The translations under genes and the position numbers were made by a program. From Chitinivibrio alkaliphilus ACht1 (GTDB lineage: Bacteria; Fibrobacterota; Chitinivibrionia; Chitinivibrionales; Chitinivibrionaceae), in contig NZ_ASJR01000001.1 of assembly GCF_000474745.1 (NCBI RefSeq), positions 1-64,000 on the forward strand: a DNA stretch of 64,000 bases, written 5' to 3'. Below the pieces are notes generated by a model, which saw only the letters and a list, made by a program, of their open reading frames with translations, was not told the origin of the DNA and searched no databases. Each line of letters opens with the position of its first letter. Position 1 is the first letter of the stretch. Below, in pieces: positions 18,575 through 27,623 of the stretch.

Positions 18575-18722
18575 TTGACAAGATGGAGTGAAAAAAGATA
18601 TCTTCCCCGTGGTTGAGGATGTTACTATGTACCGCCTTTGTGGCGTGACAGTATGTAAAAGCCTCCTGCAGAGCTGAATAATCGGCTGTGCAGGAGGCTT
18701 TTTCTATTTCTAAGGAGAAATT
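18575..18722 (+). promoter_or_regulatory. Promoter and structured leader ahead of MFS-ppc (candidate attenuator)
   Basis: TTGACA at 18575-18580 is followed after about 18 bases by TATCTT (18599-18604), a plausible promoter downstream of leuD. The leader then holds a paired element: TTAC 18622-18625 with GTAA 18655-18658, TGT with ACA, and CGCC 18633-18636 with GGCG 18642-18645. The terminator hairpin follows immediately and ends about 18 bases before the transporter ATG. There is no room for a promoter between terminator and gene, so transcription must pass the terminator. The layout suggests attenuation or an unrecognised riboswitch. The ligand is unknown, and I could not match it to a known class. 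Confidence 0.45.
18656..18705 (+). terminator. Strong intrinsic terminator hairpin before the MFS gene
   Basis: The 10-base stem GCCTCCTGCA (18661-18670) pairs perfectly with TGCAGGAGGC (18689-18698). A T5 tract follows on the plus strand, and A's flank the left arm. It can end leuCD transcripts or act as the off-state of the leader controlling the transporter-ppc pair. Confidence 0.9.
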
Positions 18723-19949
18723 ATGGAGAAGAGTTTCCGGGGCAGTTCTCACTGGACGCGGTGGCAGGTATTGATAGCAGGCATTATTTTACAGACGGCT
18801 ATCGGTGGTATCTATGCATGGAGCACTTTTGTTCCGGCCCTGGTTGAAACGTACGGGTATCGTACCGGGCAGACCGGCCTGATTATCGGTCTCCAGATTG
18901 CTGTCTTTTCCAGTATTACCATTCCCGGTGGAAAACTTCTCTATGCCTGGGGACCGCGAACTACTGCAGCCGTAGGGGCTGTGCTCTTTGGTGCGGGGTA
19001 TGTGGCTGCATCCTATTTTGCCCACTCCTTTCCCCTTCTTCTCTTCTTTCTTGGTGGCGTAAGCGGTACGGGTATTGGCTTGGTCTATGTCTGTCCCCTA
19101 ACAACGGGTATGCTTTGGTTTCCCCGCAATAGAGGTATTGTGACGGGGGCTGCCGTATCGGGATTTGGTTTGGGGGCGGTAATTCTCTCCCTTACGGCGG
19201 AATACCTTATGAGACAGGGGGGACTCGGTGTGGACGAGATGTTTCGTGTGACGGGGGGGCTTTTTGGCGGGGTTGCCCTGTGTGCGGCCCTACTGTTGAA
19301 AACTCCCCATAGTATGGGACGGCCACGGGAAGAAGCGGGGGATGGTTCAAGACCAACCATGCGAGGTACCTTGATCTTTCGTTTTATTCAGTATGCCATG
19401 TTTGCCGGTACCTTTTCGGGACTTCTCTTATCGGGAAATCTCACCCCCTTTATTCTGAATATGGGTGGTTCCGAGGCGCAAGCCGCGCTCAGCATCTCTC
19501 TTTTTGCCGTGGGGAACACCCTGGGGCGACTTATTTGGGGGGGAGTGCATGATCGTCATAAAAGCCGATGGACAATTCGCTGCTCCCTGGGACTTCTTAC
19601 GGTGGTGCTTCTTGCCATGTCAGTCCTCGGTGGACCAGATATGATTCGACTCCAACTTCTCTTGATTATCCTTGCCGGATTTGGTTTTGGTGCCTGCTTT
19701 GTGGTGTATGCAGCAACGGTTGTAGAGATTTTCGGGGTTGCCAGTTTACCGAAAATGTACCCCTTTGTGTTTATGGGGTACGGAGCTGCCGCCCTCATTG
19801 CCCCGGCCTTTGGTGGATGGAGTGCTGATCGTACGGGTTCCTACACAACAGGGATTGTTATAAGCGCCGCTGTGGTTGCTGTCGCTTTTTTTCTGACCGT
19901 TCTCCTCAGAACCTATTTCACCTCTGCAAAGGAAGAGATTCATGCATAG
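18723..19949 (+). CDS. MFS transporter, oxalate/formate antiporter (OFA)-like
   Basis: A 408-residue, 12-helix major facilitator protein. The N-terminal GGIYAWSTFVPALVETYG stretch in TM1 and GIGLVYVCPLTTGMLWFP are characteristic of the OFA family, which exchanges or imports small carboxylates. The real substrate cannot be read. TAAGGAGAAATT positions the ATG at 18723. The stop lies inside the start of ppc (8-base overlap), so transporter and PEP carboxylase are translationally coupled. This pairing suggests uptake or export linked to C4-acid metabolism (inference). Transcription passes a terminator hairpin just upstream. Confidence 0.85.
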   Translation: MEKSFRGSSHWTRWQVLIAGIILQTAIGGIYAWSTFVPALVETYGYRTGQTGLIIGLQIAVFSSITIPGGKLLYAWGPRTTAAVGAVLFGAGYVAASYFAHSFPLLLFFLGGVSGTGIGLVYVCPLTTGMLWFPRNRGIVTGAAVSGFGLGAVILSLTAEYLMRQGGLGVDEMFRVTGGLFGGVALCAALLLKTPHSMGRPREEAGDGSRPTMRGTLIFRFIQYAMFAGTFSGLLLSGNLTPFILNMGGSEAQAALSISLFAVGNTLGRLIWGGVHDRHKSRWTIRCSLGLLTVVLLAMSVLGGPDMIRLQLLLIILAGFGFGACFVVYAATVVEIFGVASLPKMYPFVFMGYGAAALIAPAFGGWSADRTGSYTTGIVISAAVVAVAFFLTVLLRTYFTSAKEEIHA

Positions 19950-22530
19950 GAAGACTGAATATTCCGATCGTGTCGCTTTGCCGTATCAGCTCTACAGTGC
20001 TCTATTTTCAACCCTTCCATACGGCGATCTTGCCGTGTCATCAAGCCAGCTGCTGCTTTTTACCAAGGAGTGTGAACGCCTGTTATATCAAGAAGAATCT
20101 CCCACTGCAGTAGTGGAGCGGTTTTGTTCCCACTTACCCCTAGAGAAACGGCATGATCTATTGTTCCAGTTTTTACAAATTGTAGAACGACAGGTTGTTC
20201 TTTTTGACGCTATTGAGGATGCAGCCTTTCCCCATTTGCACAGTCGGTATGATCGGGGTACCTTGAAATCTCTATTGCAGCGGGTTGATGAGGCGGAGCT
20301 CCATTCTTCCTATGGGCACCACCTAAAGAAATATGCCGTGCGTATGGTTCTTACGGCTCACCCCACTCAATTTTATCCTGAACCGGTTCTCGGCATTATT
20401 CGGGAGCTCATTACAGCTTTACAGGAAAAAGATCTCCATGCGATACGTCAGTTTCTTTTGCAGCTTGGGCGAACCCCTTTCCGAAATCGTCGAAAACCGA
20501 CACCCCGCATGGAAGCCCATGCTGTTTTGTGGTATCTGGAAAATAATTTTTATGATGTTATCCCTGCCATTTGGGAGGAGGCGGTGCGAGCTGTGCCGGA
20601 AGACCTTGATCCAGAGCAACTTGCGGGGATGCTTGAAATTGGTTTTTGGCCTGGGGGAGACCGGGATGGTAATCCGTATGTAACCGCAGAAACAACACGG
20701 GAGGTTGCCCGTACCCTGAAAGAGTCTATTCTCTCCCGTTATATACACGATATGGAACGTCTGTTAAAGCGGCTCACCTTTGATGGTGTCTTTGAGGGGC
20801 TACAGGTATGTTTAAACAAGATTATTCAAACAAGAGATGCTCATACAACACAGGGAGAATCTGCGGGGTATGCTTCACCGCAGGAGCTGTGTTCTGATCT
20901 GCAGGAAATTCGCCAGTGTCTTCAAGATGATCATCAAGGGTTGTTTATACAGCATATCGATACGTTTATTACACGGGTGCGCATCTTTGGATTTCACTTT
21001 GCAATTCTCGATCTTCGTCAAGACAGCAGTGTCCATCATGAGGTGTGTACTGAGATACTTCATACTCTGGATAGACAAGGGGTATTTCCATCTCATCTGA
21101 AGGAGGTATGGGATCAAAACGGTGCAACGGCTGATTTCTTACGACAGCTCTTAGAGACACCGCTTTCGCTTGAAGAGATTTCCATGGATACACTTTCCGT
21201 CATAGCCCGAGAGACCCTTGATTCCTACCGGGCGGTATGGGATATTCAGCGTCAAAATGGTCCGCGAAGTATCCATCGATCCATTATATCAAACACTCAA
21301 AGTGCATGCCACGTGCTTGAGGTCTTTGTGCTGATTCATTTATCGGGAGGAAGCCTGGAGACTTCGGGCCTTGATATTGTACCCCTTTTTGAAACCATTG
21401 ATGACCTCACCCGGGCAGATGCTGTTATGAAAGAGTTGTATGAGACCCCCGTATATCGAGCCCATCTTCAACGCCGTGGCGGTGTACAGCATATCATGGT
21501 GGGTTTTTCCGACGGCACAAAGGACGGGGGATATCTTGGGGCAAATCTTGGAATCTATCAGGCAAAGCGGCGGTTAACTGCTGTAAGCCGTGAGGCCGAT
21601 ATATCCCTTGTGTTTTTTGATGGGAGAGGTGGTCCTCCCGCGCGGGGTGGCGGTAATACCCACCGGTTTTACCGTTCCCTTGGGCATGATGTTTCCCACG
21701 ATCATCTCCACTTGACCGTTCAGGGGCAAACTATCAGCTCAAATTTCGGTACCCGTGATAGTGCCCGCTACAATATTGAGCAGTTATTTACGGCAGGTCT
21801 GGAGTCCTCACTCTTTTATGCCGAGGAGGGTGTGTTATCTGCAAAGGAGGCAGCTCTCCTTGATGAACTTTCACAGCAGGCCCACGAAAAATATCTTGCC
21901 CTGCGGGAAGATCCTCTTTTTATACCCTATCTGGAAGAGATGACCCCCCTCCGTTTTTATGATCGTCTCAATGTTGGCAGCCGTCCGGTGAAGCGGAAGG
22001 GGAATACGCGGAAGTTCAGCGATCTTCGGGCAATACCCTTCGTAGGATCATGGAGCCAGATTAAACAAAATGTCCCAGGATTTTACGGTCTGGGCACCGC
22101 CTTGGAGTCTTTGCGGGATACTCCGGGAAAATGGGAGGCTGTGCAACAGCTCTATGTGGACAATCTCTTTTTTCAAACCCTCATAGACAATGCCATGCAG
22201 TCTTTGGCCAAAACCTGCTTTCCCCTTACGGCATCTCTGCAAAATCATCCGCGGTATGGGGGCTTTTGGAAGATCCTTGAAGAGGAGGCGAAACTTACAG
22301 AACGACTTCTCTGTGAAGTGGCGGGCATCTCCTGTCTTTTAGAGAAAGAACCGGTTATCCGTGCCTCTATCAAAATCCGGGAAAAAATAGTGCTCCCCCT
22401 CCTGGTAATACAGCAATATGCCCTGGAAGAGCTTCAACGGTGCGATGAACCGGAAGAGCGGGAGATTCTGGAGAAACTGGTGGTAAAATCCCTGGCGGCA
22501 AATATAAATGCCAGCAGGAATTCTGCGTAG
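19942..22530 (+). CDS. ppc: Phosphoenolpyruvate carboxylase
   Basis: An 862-residue bacterial-type PEPC converting PEP and bicarbonate to oxaloacetate, the anaplerotic entry to the C4 pool. The catalytic histidine is about residue 139 in VLTAHPTQFYPEPVL, where the residues after HPT depart from the common E-x-Q-R version. Other conserved sites are GGDRDGNPYVT, FHFAILDLRQDSSVH, MVGFSDGTKDGGYLGAN and FFDGRGGPPARGGG, then QTISSNFGTRDSARYNIEQ near the C-terminal domain. GGAAGAG precedes the ATG inside the transporter gene. A subfamily with these substitutions is plausible, and all the catalytic motifs I could identify are present. Confidence 0.95.
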   Translation: MHRKTEYSDRVALPYQLYSALFSTLPYGDLAVSSSQLLLFTKECERLLYQEESPTAVVERFCSHLPLEKRHDLLFQFLQIVERQVVLFDAIEDAAFPHLHSRYDRGTLKSLLQRVDEAELHSSYGHHLKKYAVRMVLTAHPTQFYPEPVLGIIRELITALQEKDLHAIRQFLLQLGRTPFRNRRKPTPRMEAHAVLWYLENNFYDVIPAIWEEAVRAVPEDLDPEQLAGMLEIGFWPGGDRDGNPYVTAETTREVARTLKESILSRYIHDMERLLKRLTFDGVFEGLQVCLNKIIQTRDAHTTQGESAGYASPQELCSDLQEIRQCLQDDHQGLFIQHIDTFITRVRIFGFHFAILDLRQDSSVHHEVCTEILHTLDRQGVFPSHLKEVWDQNGATADFLRQLLETPLSLEEISMDTLSVIARETLDSYRAVWDIQRQNGPRSIHRSIISNTQSACHVLEVFVLIHLSGGSLETSGLDIVPLFETIDDLTRADAVMKELYETPVYRAHLQRRGGVQHIMVGFSDGTKDGGYLGANLGIYQAKRRLTAVSREADISLVFFDGRGGPPARGGGNTHRFYRSLGHDVSHDHLHLTVQGQTISSNFGTRDSARYNIEQLFTAGLESSLFYAEEGVLSAKEAALLDELSQQAHEKYLALREDPLFIPYLEEMTPLRFYDRLNVGSRPVKRKGNTRKFSDLRAIPFVGSWSQIKQNVPGFYGLGTALESLRDTPGKWEAVQQLYVDNLFFQTLIDNAMQSLAKTCFPLTASLQNHPRYGGFWKILEEEAKLTERLLCEVAGISCLLEKEPVIRASIKIREKIVLPLLVIQQYALEELQRCDEPEEREILEKLVVKSLAANINASRNSA

Positions 22531-22646
22531 ATATAGTTGGTATTTGGTAAATAGTATATATTGCTCTGTAAAAATTGCAATTCAGTGGAATTATACGGTA
22601 GTAGTATAATACTATTCTCATAGACCCGATTTACAAAGGAGTACCA

Positions 22647-22826
22647 ATGAAAATGCAAAAATGGCGAGAGTTTTTCATTACCCTTATTTCTGCAGCTGTC
22701 AGTGCAAACGTGGGAACATATCTGGCACGAACCTTTGAGCTTTCTTGGTATATGCACGGCCTGGTGGTGACGGTCTTGTTTTTACTGTGCTATGGAGCGG
22801 CCCAAAAGATTGCACCGTCTTCGTAG
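22647..22826 (+). CDS. 59-residue small membrane protein
   Basis: ATG 22647 has AAAGGAG at an ideal distance. The product begins MKMQKWREFFITLISAAVSA and has two hydrophobic stretches, at about residues 8-26 and 36-50, ending AAQKIAPSS. No family recognised. It stands alone after ppc, with an AT-rich promoter-like region upstream (TATAAT-like near 22600). Good start signals and membrane-like composition support a real gene. Confidence 0.6.
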   Translation: MKMQKWREFFITLISAAVSANVGTYLARTFELSWYMHGLVVTVLFLLCYGAAQKIAPSS

Positions 22827-22877
22827 TGTGTACGCCGTGGATCCCGCACAAGAGGAGATTTCATGGATACGCTCCTG

Positions 22878-22906
22878 TTGAAAAGATACAGGGGAGGTAC
22901 TATATT
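22878..22906 (+). promoter_or_regulatory. Promoter for the GH5 gene
   Basis: TTGAAA (22878-22883), a 17-base spacer and TATATT (22901-22906) match the pattern seen ahead of tmRNA and tRNA-Lys in this window. Transcription would start near 22913, giving a 5' leader of about 110 bases before the GH5 ATG at 23027. Confidence 0.55.
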
Positions 22907-23026
22907 CAGTTTTCCGGTGCAGAGAGCTTTATATGCGCAGAGGAAGAAGGGATTAATTTTATTTTTTACAGTCAGCAGGAGCACATCGTGAAGATAATCT
23001 TATTAAATGACAGGCAGAAGGCAGAG

Positions 23027-24430
23027 ATGAAATATCCATACACCGCATCGATATGTATTCTGTTTTTATTACTCCCCCTCTGTGCGGATCAGCTTCCCCG
23101 TTTACGGGTTTCCGGAGACAGTATCATTACTGTTCAGGGAACTTCCGTTTCATTTAGGGGGCTTCATATTACAACAGAAGCATGGGGACAGTGGGAGTAT
23201 CCGCAATCAGACAGTCTTGCAGCGAGGGGAAAATACCCCTTTATACCGCATAGAAATATTCCGAAATACGCCCTTGAAGAGAGGGATTTTGATAGTATTG
23301 CGGCTCTTTCCCCCTTTCTTGTAAGATATGAATTGGCCTATTCCCATTTCTCAGAAGATACTCCCGAAAGAGATGCAAATATGCAGGTTTTACAGAGGCA
23401 CATCAAAGAATTTAATCGACGTGGTATCTATGTTGTACCCGTTCTTCATTTTGGGCCCGGTTTGCATTTGGCTAAAGCGCACTATGAAGATGCAAAGCAC
23501 GGTGATGAGCGGGTACAGACAATTTTTGAAGACAGGGATACCTTTGTCCGTCATCGTGACTGGTGGGTGTATGTAGCAGGTCATCTGGCTGAATTGCCCG
23601 GTGTTGCGGCATATCAGCTCTACGTTGAACCGAGGATCCCCTCCCGTGAAGAGGGGGGGTATACTGTGTTTGCTGAGAGAACGCAGGAGCTTTGTGATGC
23701 CATCAGGGCTATTGATCCGCATACTATATTGGTACTGCATACAGCCTTCAGCAGAGAGGCGAATCCCGGCGAATCCTATTGGTCAAATGAGGAGAATGCC
23801 TTTCGCACAGATACGGGTGAACAGGGTATTATCTGGAGTGGTTCTCCGGAATTTATTACAGAGGATATCTCCTATTTTACCTATATTGACGATCCAAACA
23901 TTGTGTATGCTTTCTCCGCATACGTTCCCTATGAGTTTTGCAGTAAGGGTGCACAAAGTACTTCGGGGAATCCCTTTACTGCTGACTATTTTGCTGAGAA
24001 GATGAAAGATTTTATTGAACCCCGTCTTGCCTTTCGGGAGAAACTCTCCGTCCCTGTTATTGTCGATGAATTTGGGGTAAACCATCTTCAGAGCAGAGAA
24101 ATGGCAGAAATCTGGCTTGCCAGTGTACTCGATGTTTTTGAAGCGAAGGAGGTTCCCGCGTGGTTTTATCAGTATAAGGGGTTGTCTGATCCCTATTCCG
24201 GGGGCGAAAATAATTATGGGATATACACCTATACACGGCTTTCTTCACATGAAATACAGATGAGTGACAGCTCCTACCGTTTTGCACCCTTTGCCCGGGA
24301 GGCTGCAGAAAAAACAGGCTACGATACGCTTTTTCACAATTATTTCTGGAAAGGCGGAGATTTTCGAACTCTTTCCATAACAAACAATGAATCCATCAGG
24401 GAAATTATCAAAGGGTATTTTAACAAATAA
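23027..24430 (+). CDS. Secreted glycoside hydrolase, GH5-like (cellulase family)
   Basis: A 467-residue exported TIM-barrel glycosidase. The frame is open to 22745, but ATG 23027 begins a clear signal peptide (MKYPYTASICILFLLLPLCA). Family features in order are SFRGLHITTEAWG, FNRRGIYVVPVLHF, the acid/base-type YQLYVEPRIPS (V-E-P in place of the usual N-E-P), and the nucleophile-type VPVIVDEFGVNH with the catalytic Glu. AWFYQYKGLSDPY near the end matches the W-containing strand 8. The substrate is likely a beta-1,4-glucan or mannan, which the sequence alone cannot decide. There is no carbohydrate-binding module or sorting domain at the C-terminus. A promoter lies at 22878-22906. Confidence 0.8.
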   Translation: MKYPYTASICILFLLLPLCADQLPRLRVSGDSIITVQGTSVSFRGLHITTEAWGQWEYPQSDSLAARGKYPFIPHRNIPKYALEERDFDSIAALSPFLVRYELAYSHFSEDTPERDANMQVLQRHIKEFNRRGIYVVPVLHFGPGLHLAKAHYEDAKHGDERVQTIFEDRDTFVRHRDWWVYVAGHLAELPGVAAYQLYVEPRIPSREEGGYTVFAERTQELCDAIRAIDPHTILVLHTAFSREANPGESYWSNEENAFRTDTGEQGIIWSGSPEFITEDISYFTYIDDPNIVYAFSAYVPYEFCSKGAQSTSGNPFTADYFAEKMKDFIEPRLAFREKLSVPVIVDEFGVNHLQSREMAEIWLASVLDVFEAKEVPAWFYQYKGLSDPYSGGENNYGIYTYTRLSSHEIQMSDSSYRFAPFAREAAEKTGYDTLFHNYFWKGGDFRTLSITNNESIREIIKGYFNK

Positions 24431-24622
24431 CCACCCTGTATGGTATGATAGTGGCATACCTCGTAGGTGAGGCGGAGTTGAATTTTGCTTTCCCGTACAA
24501 CGGCACTGACAAAATACTCTCAGGTATATTCATTGATCGTCATGCAGACACTGGCCTGAGTGATTATTTGGTATGAGACCATACAGTTGCCGGAAGAGGT
24601 GAGGGTGCTCTCCTTTGTTTTT

Positions 24623-25726
24623 TTATTCGTCAATCACCCCGTATGAGCTCTTAAGGATAGAAATAATCTCCTCCCGGGGCGCTGCGGGAATGGGAATTGA
24701 TTGTCCTGTAATAGTCTCTGCCATGGATCGGTATGTCCCGGATACCTTCAGAAACACCTCCCGGGGGAGTCGCAGCTCCTCCGCAATTTTTACCCGCTCA
24801 TCCATGCGCTCCTTTTGGGTGAGTATGTCCGGGTCGGGGATATTTTCCAGAAGGTATGTTCGAAACTCCTCTTTAGAGTTTTCCACGATATGTCCCTGCT
24901 GATACTCCCGTGCGTCCCACATGCGGGAAGAATCCGGTGTTCCCACTTCATCCATATAGATAAGGCGTTTTGTGCCGTGCATATCTTCTGCATAGCCAAA
25001 TTCAAATTTTGTATCAACAAAGATCTGTCCTGCCCGGGCAAGCTCGTTGGAAATGAGGTCTACTCCCTGGCAAAGAAGCTCCTCATAGCGTGCCACATCC
25101 TCTTTTGAGTGAAATTTGAAGGCCTCGTAATTGGCCATGATATCCCCGTGGGAAATATTCACATCGTCTGCTTCAGGAACACCGGGAATCCCCCGCAGGA
25201 TACCCTTTGTGGATGGGGTAATGAGGGTCTTTGAAAGTTTCTGATTTTTCTCAAGTCCATCGGGCAGTTTGATACCGCAGAAATTGCGTTCTCCGCGCAC
25301 GTAGGCACGCCACATGGATCCGGTGATATAGTTGCGGGCAATCGCTTCAATCATTACGGGCTCTGCCCGCTGTACAATCCAGACAAGGGGGTGGGGAGTG
25401 TCAAGAATATGTGAATCAGCGAGGCCCCGATCACGAAAACGGCGAAACCAATGATTTGCGATGGCATTGAGGGCAGCACCTTTTCCGGGGACACCGTTCA
25501 TGCCTTTTTCTGCTTTCCAGAGACATTCAAAGGCTGAAATCCGGTCGCTGATCACCATAATTCCCAGGGATGAATCCGGAGAAACGGGGTAGTTTTTTTC
25601 AGATATGAGACGATGGCTGTCCTCGGGGGTAAGCCAGTATACAGAACGTACTTTTCCACGATGGACCGGTTGGTGTGTCCGAATGGGAAGGGTATGACTG
25701 TTTTCAAGAACCGTATATGCTGTCAT
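24623..25726 (-). CDS. purC: Phosphoribosylaminoimidazole-succinocarboxamide synthase
   Basis: SAICAR synthetase of purine biosynthesis, which joins CAIR and aspartate using ATP. The core reads [54 protein letters not shown] and [14 protein letters not shown]. The product is about 367 residues. Upstream codons are open, but ATG 25726 has ACAGGAG just ahead and gives the normal N-terminus. It is the last gene of a minus-strand run proA-hisI-purC. The start lies 68 bases after the present hisI stop, but only 13 bases after the stop of the alternative hisI tail frame. Confidence 0.93.
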   Translation of the reverse strand: MTAYTVLENSHTLPIRTHQPVHRGKVRSVYWLTPEDSHRLISEKNYPVSPDSSLGIMVISDRISAFECLWKAEKGMNGVPGKGAALNAIANHWFRRFRDRGLADSHILDTPHPLVWIVQRAEPVMIEAIARNYITGSMWRAYVRGERNFCGIKLPDGLEKNQKLSKTLITPSTKGILRGIPGVPEADDVNISHGDIMANYEAFKFHSKEDVARYEELLCQGVDLISNELARAGQIFVDTKFEFGYAEDMHGTKRLIYMDEVGTPDSSRMWDAREYQQGHIVENSKEEFRTYLLENIPDPDILTQKERMDERVKIAEELRLPREVFLKVSGTYRSMAETITGQSIPIPAAPREEIISILKSSYGVIDE

Positions 25727-25794
25727 GAAACTCCTGTCCTTACTGGGTATGTATCTTCTGTTCAAGGTCGCTGAGAATTTTTTTCTCAAAAACC

Positions 25795-26172
25795 TCAGGA
25801 CATATCTGCACAGGGAGACTCCGTTTCACCCCACGTGGTGTCCTCAGCACGGCGGTAAAAACACGAGCGGTACCCCTTGTGGCAGGCAGCACCTTTCTGG
25901 AAAATCCTGAAAAGGAGGGAGTCTCCATCGCAATCAATGCGTGCTTCCTGTACTTTCTGGGTATGCCCGGAGGTTTCCCCCTTTTTCCACCGTTCCTGCC
26001 GGCTTCTGCTCCAGTAGACCATATCACCGGTTTCCAGGGTTTCCTTGAGGGTATCCCGGTTCATCCAGGCCTGCATGAGTACCCGACCGGACTCTGCATC
26101 CTGTGCAATGGCACAGACGAGGCCCTGATCGTTAAAGCGTACTTCCCTGAGGAGGGCGTCTGAATTTTTCAT
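25795..26172 (-). CDS. hisI: Phosphoribosyl-AMP cyclohydrolase
   Basis: HisI opens the purine ring of phosphoribosyl-AMP in histidine synthesis. Its motifs are [39 protein letters not shown], the metal-binding [12 protein letters not shown] and the cysteines of [15 protein letters not shown]. It has 125 residues with no HisE fusion. It overlaps proA upstream by 4 bases. The last residues ([12 protein letters not shown]) are not family-like. A +1 shift near 25825 would give [20 protein letters not shown] and stop 13 bases before purC. This is a possible indel, less certain than the breaks in recD, rmuC and the HAD gene. Confidence 0.9.
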   Translation of the reverse strand: MKNSDALLREVRFNDQGLVCAIAQDAESGRVLMQAWMNRDTLKETLETGDMVYWSRSRQERWKKGETSGHTQKVQEARIDCDGDSLLFRIFQKGAACHKGYRSCFYRRAEDTTWGETESPCADMS

Positions 26173-27428
26173 TCCCGTACCTGCCCTTCACCTTCAACAA
26201 GCCATTTATAGGTGGTCAGATCATCGACCCCCATGGGGCCCCGTGCATGGAGTTTATCCGTGGAGATACCGATCTCACAGCCCATGCCGTATTCACCACC
26301 GTCGGCAAATCGGGTGGAGGCATTAACCATGACCGATGAAGCATCCACGCGGAGCTGAAATGCCGCCATTTCATCGGTGTCAGCCGTTACAATGGCTTCG
26401 GTATGACCCGATCCGTGACGATTGATATGGGCGATGGCCGCATCGGTGGAGGAGACTTCCCCCATGGTTACAATGAGATCAAGATATTCCCGATCCCAGT
26501 CCTCTTCTCCGGCAGGCTCAACATCATCAGAGAGTGTTTGTATGGCGGCATCGCCCCGTATGCACACCCCCTCTTGAATAAGGGCGGAAATAATATCTTT
26601 TTTTACTGCTTCGGGAACATCCCTGTGGATAAGGATTGTTTCCAGGGCGTTGCAGACACCGGGACGCTGAGTTTTCCCGTTTATTGCAATGGCACGGGCC
26701 GTCTCCGGTGATGCCGAGGGGGCAATATAGAGATGACAAACCCCCTTATAATGTTTGATGACGGGAATATGGGAGTGTTCCACCACGGTTTCAATAAGTT
26801 TTTCACCGCCCCGGGGGATGATCAGATCCACCGTGGAGGATTCCTTCAGGAGATAATTGACCGCCTGACGATCCGTGGTATCAATGAGCTGTACCGCCTT
26901 TTCAGGAAGTCCCGTGTCCCTGAGAACATCAGAGAATATCCGGGCAAGGATGGTATTTGAATAAAATGCTTCAGAGCCACCCCGGAGGATAACCGCGTTG
27001 TTTGACTTCAGACAGATCGCTGCAGCATCAACGGTAACATTGGGCCGGGATTCATAGATAATGCCCACCACCCCTATGGGAACTTTCATTTTGCTCAGGC
27101 GCAGACCGTTTTCAAGGTTTTTTTCTTCATAGCGTTGTCCGATGGGAGTGGGAAGATTTTTGATGGTTTCCACACCGCTGATCATGGAGTCTATCACCGT
27201 ATCAGACAGGGTGAGGCGATCGATCATGGCCGCCGAAAGACCTCGTTTTTTTCCTGCTGCAAGATCTTTTTTGTTCTCATCCTGAATTTCTTTTCGATGC
27301 GTATCCAGGGCTTTTGCCATGGCTTCAAGGGCATGGTTTATTTGCTCAGCGGGCTCAGCGGCAAGGATGTATCCCGCCTCTTTTGCCGCAGTGGTGAGAG
27401 TGTGTATCTGTTTTTGCAGGGTATTCAT
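26169..27428 (-). CDS. proA: Gamma-glutamyl phosphate reductase
   Basis: The NADPH-dependent second enzyme of proline synthesis, about 419 residues. It belongs to the aldehyde dehydrogenase superfamily: [20 protein letters not shown], then [14 protein letters not shown], the catalytic cysteine in [15 protein letters not shown], and [20 protein letters not shown] at the C-terminus. A GTG three codons upstream is in frame, but GGAGG ends right before it and lies 8 bases from ATG 27428, so the ATG is the start. proB is not adjacent. The gene leads a mixed proline-histidine-purine operon on the minus strand. Confidence 0.96.
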   Translation of the reverse strand: MNTLQKQIHTLTTAAKEAGYILAAEPAEQINHALEAMAKALDTHRKEIQDENKKDLAAGKKRGLSAAMIDRLTLSDTVIDSMISGVETIKNLPTPIGQRYEEKNLENGLRLSKMKVPIGVVGIIYESRPNVTVDAAAICLKSNNAVILRGGSEAFYSNTILARIFSDVLRDTGLPEKAVQLIDTTDRQAVNYLLKESSTVDLIIPRGGEKLIETVVEHSHIPVIKHYKGVCHLYIAPSASPETARAIAINGKTQRPGVCNALETILIHRDVPEAVKKDIISALIQEGVCIRGDAAIQTLSDDVEPAGEEDWDREYLDLIVTMGEVSSTDAAIAHINRHGSGHTEAIVTADTDEMAAFQLRVDASSVMVNASTRFADGGEYGMGCEIGISTDKLHARGPMGVDDLTTYKWLVEGEGQVRE

Positions 27429-27623
27429 TCCAATCACCTCCGTTCAGTTTTCTTCAAATATACCTCTTGCGACGCTCAGTCGGTACAGCTTTTCGAAAAC
27501 AAATCTGTGGTCTCACCCAGGGGGATTTGTAAAAAACAGGGGTAATATTGCGAAATAGGTACATAAACCTGCGATTTTCCATTTTTTTTATTATTCTATA
27601 GATGCTAACAATACGGAGGTTTT

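Noticed and set aside
22863-22991. 42-codon frame with a good ribosome-binding site before the GH5 gene
   Set aside because: A promoter with its -10 lies within it (22878-22906), and the product has no recognisable features; it is most likely leader sequence.
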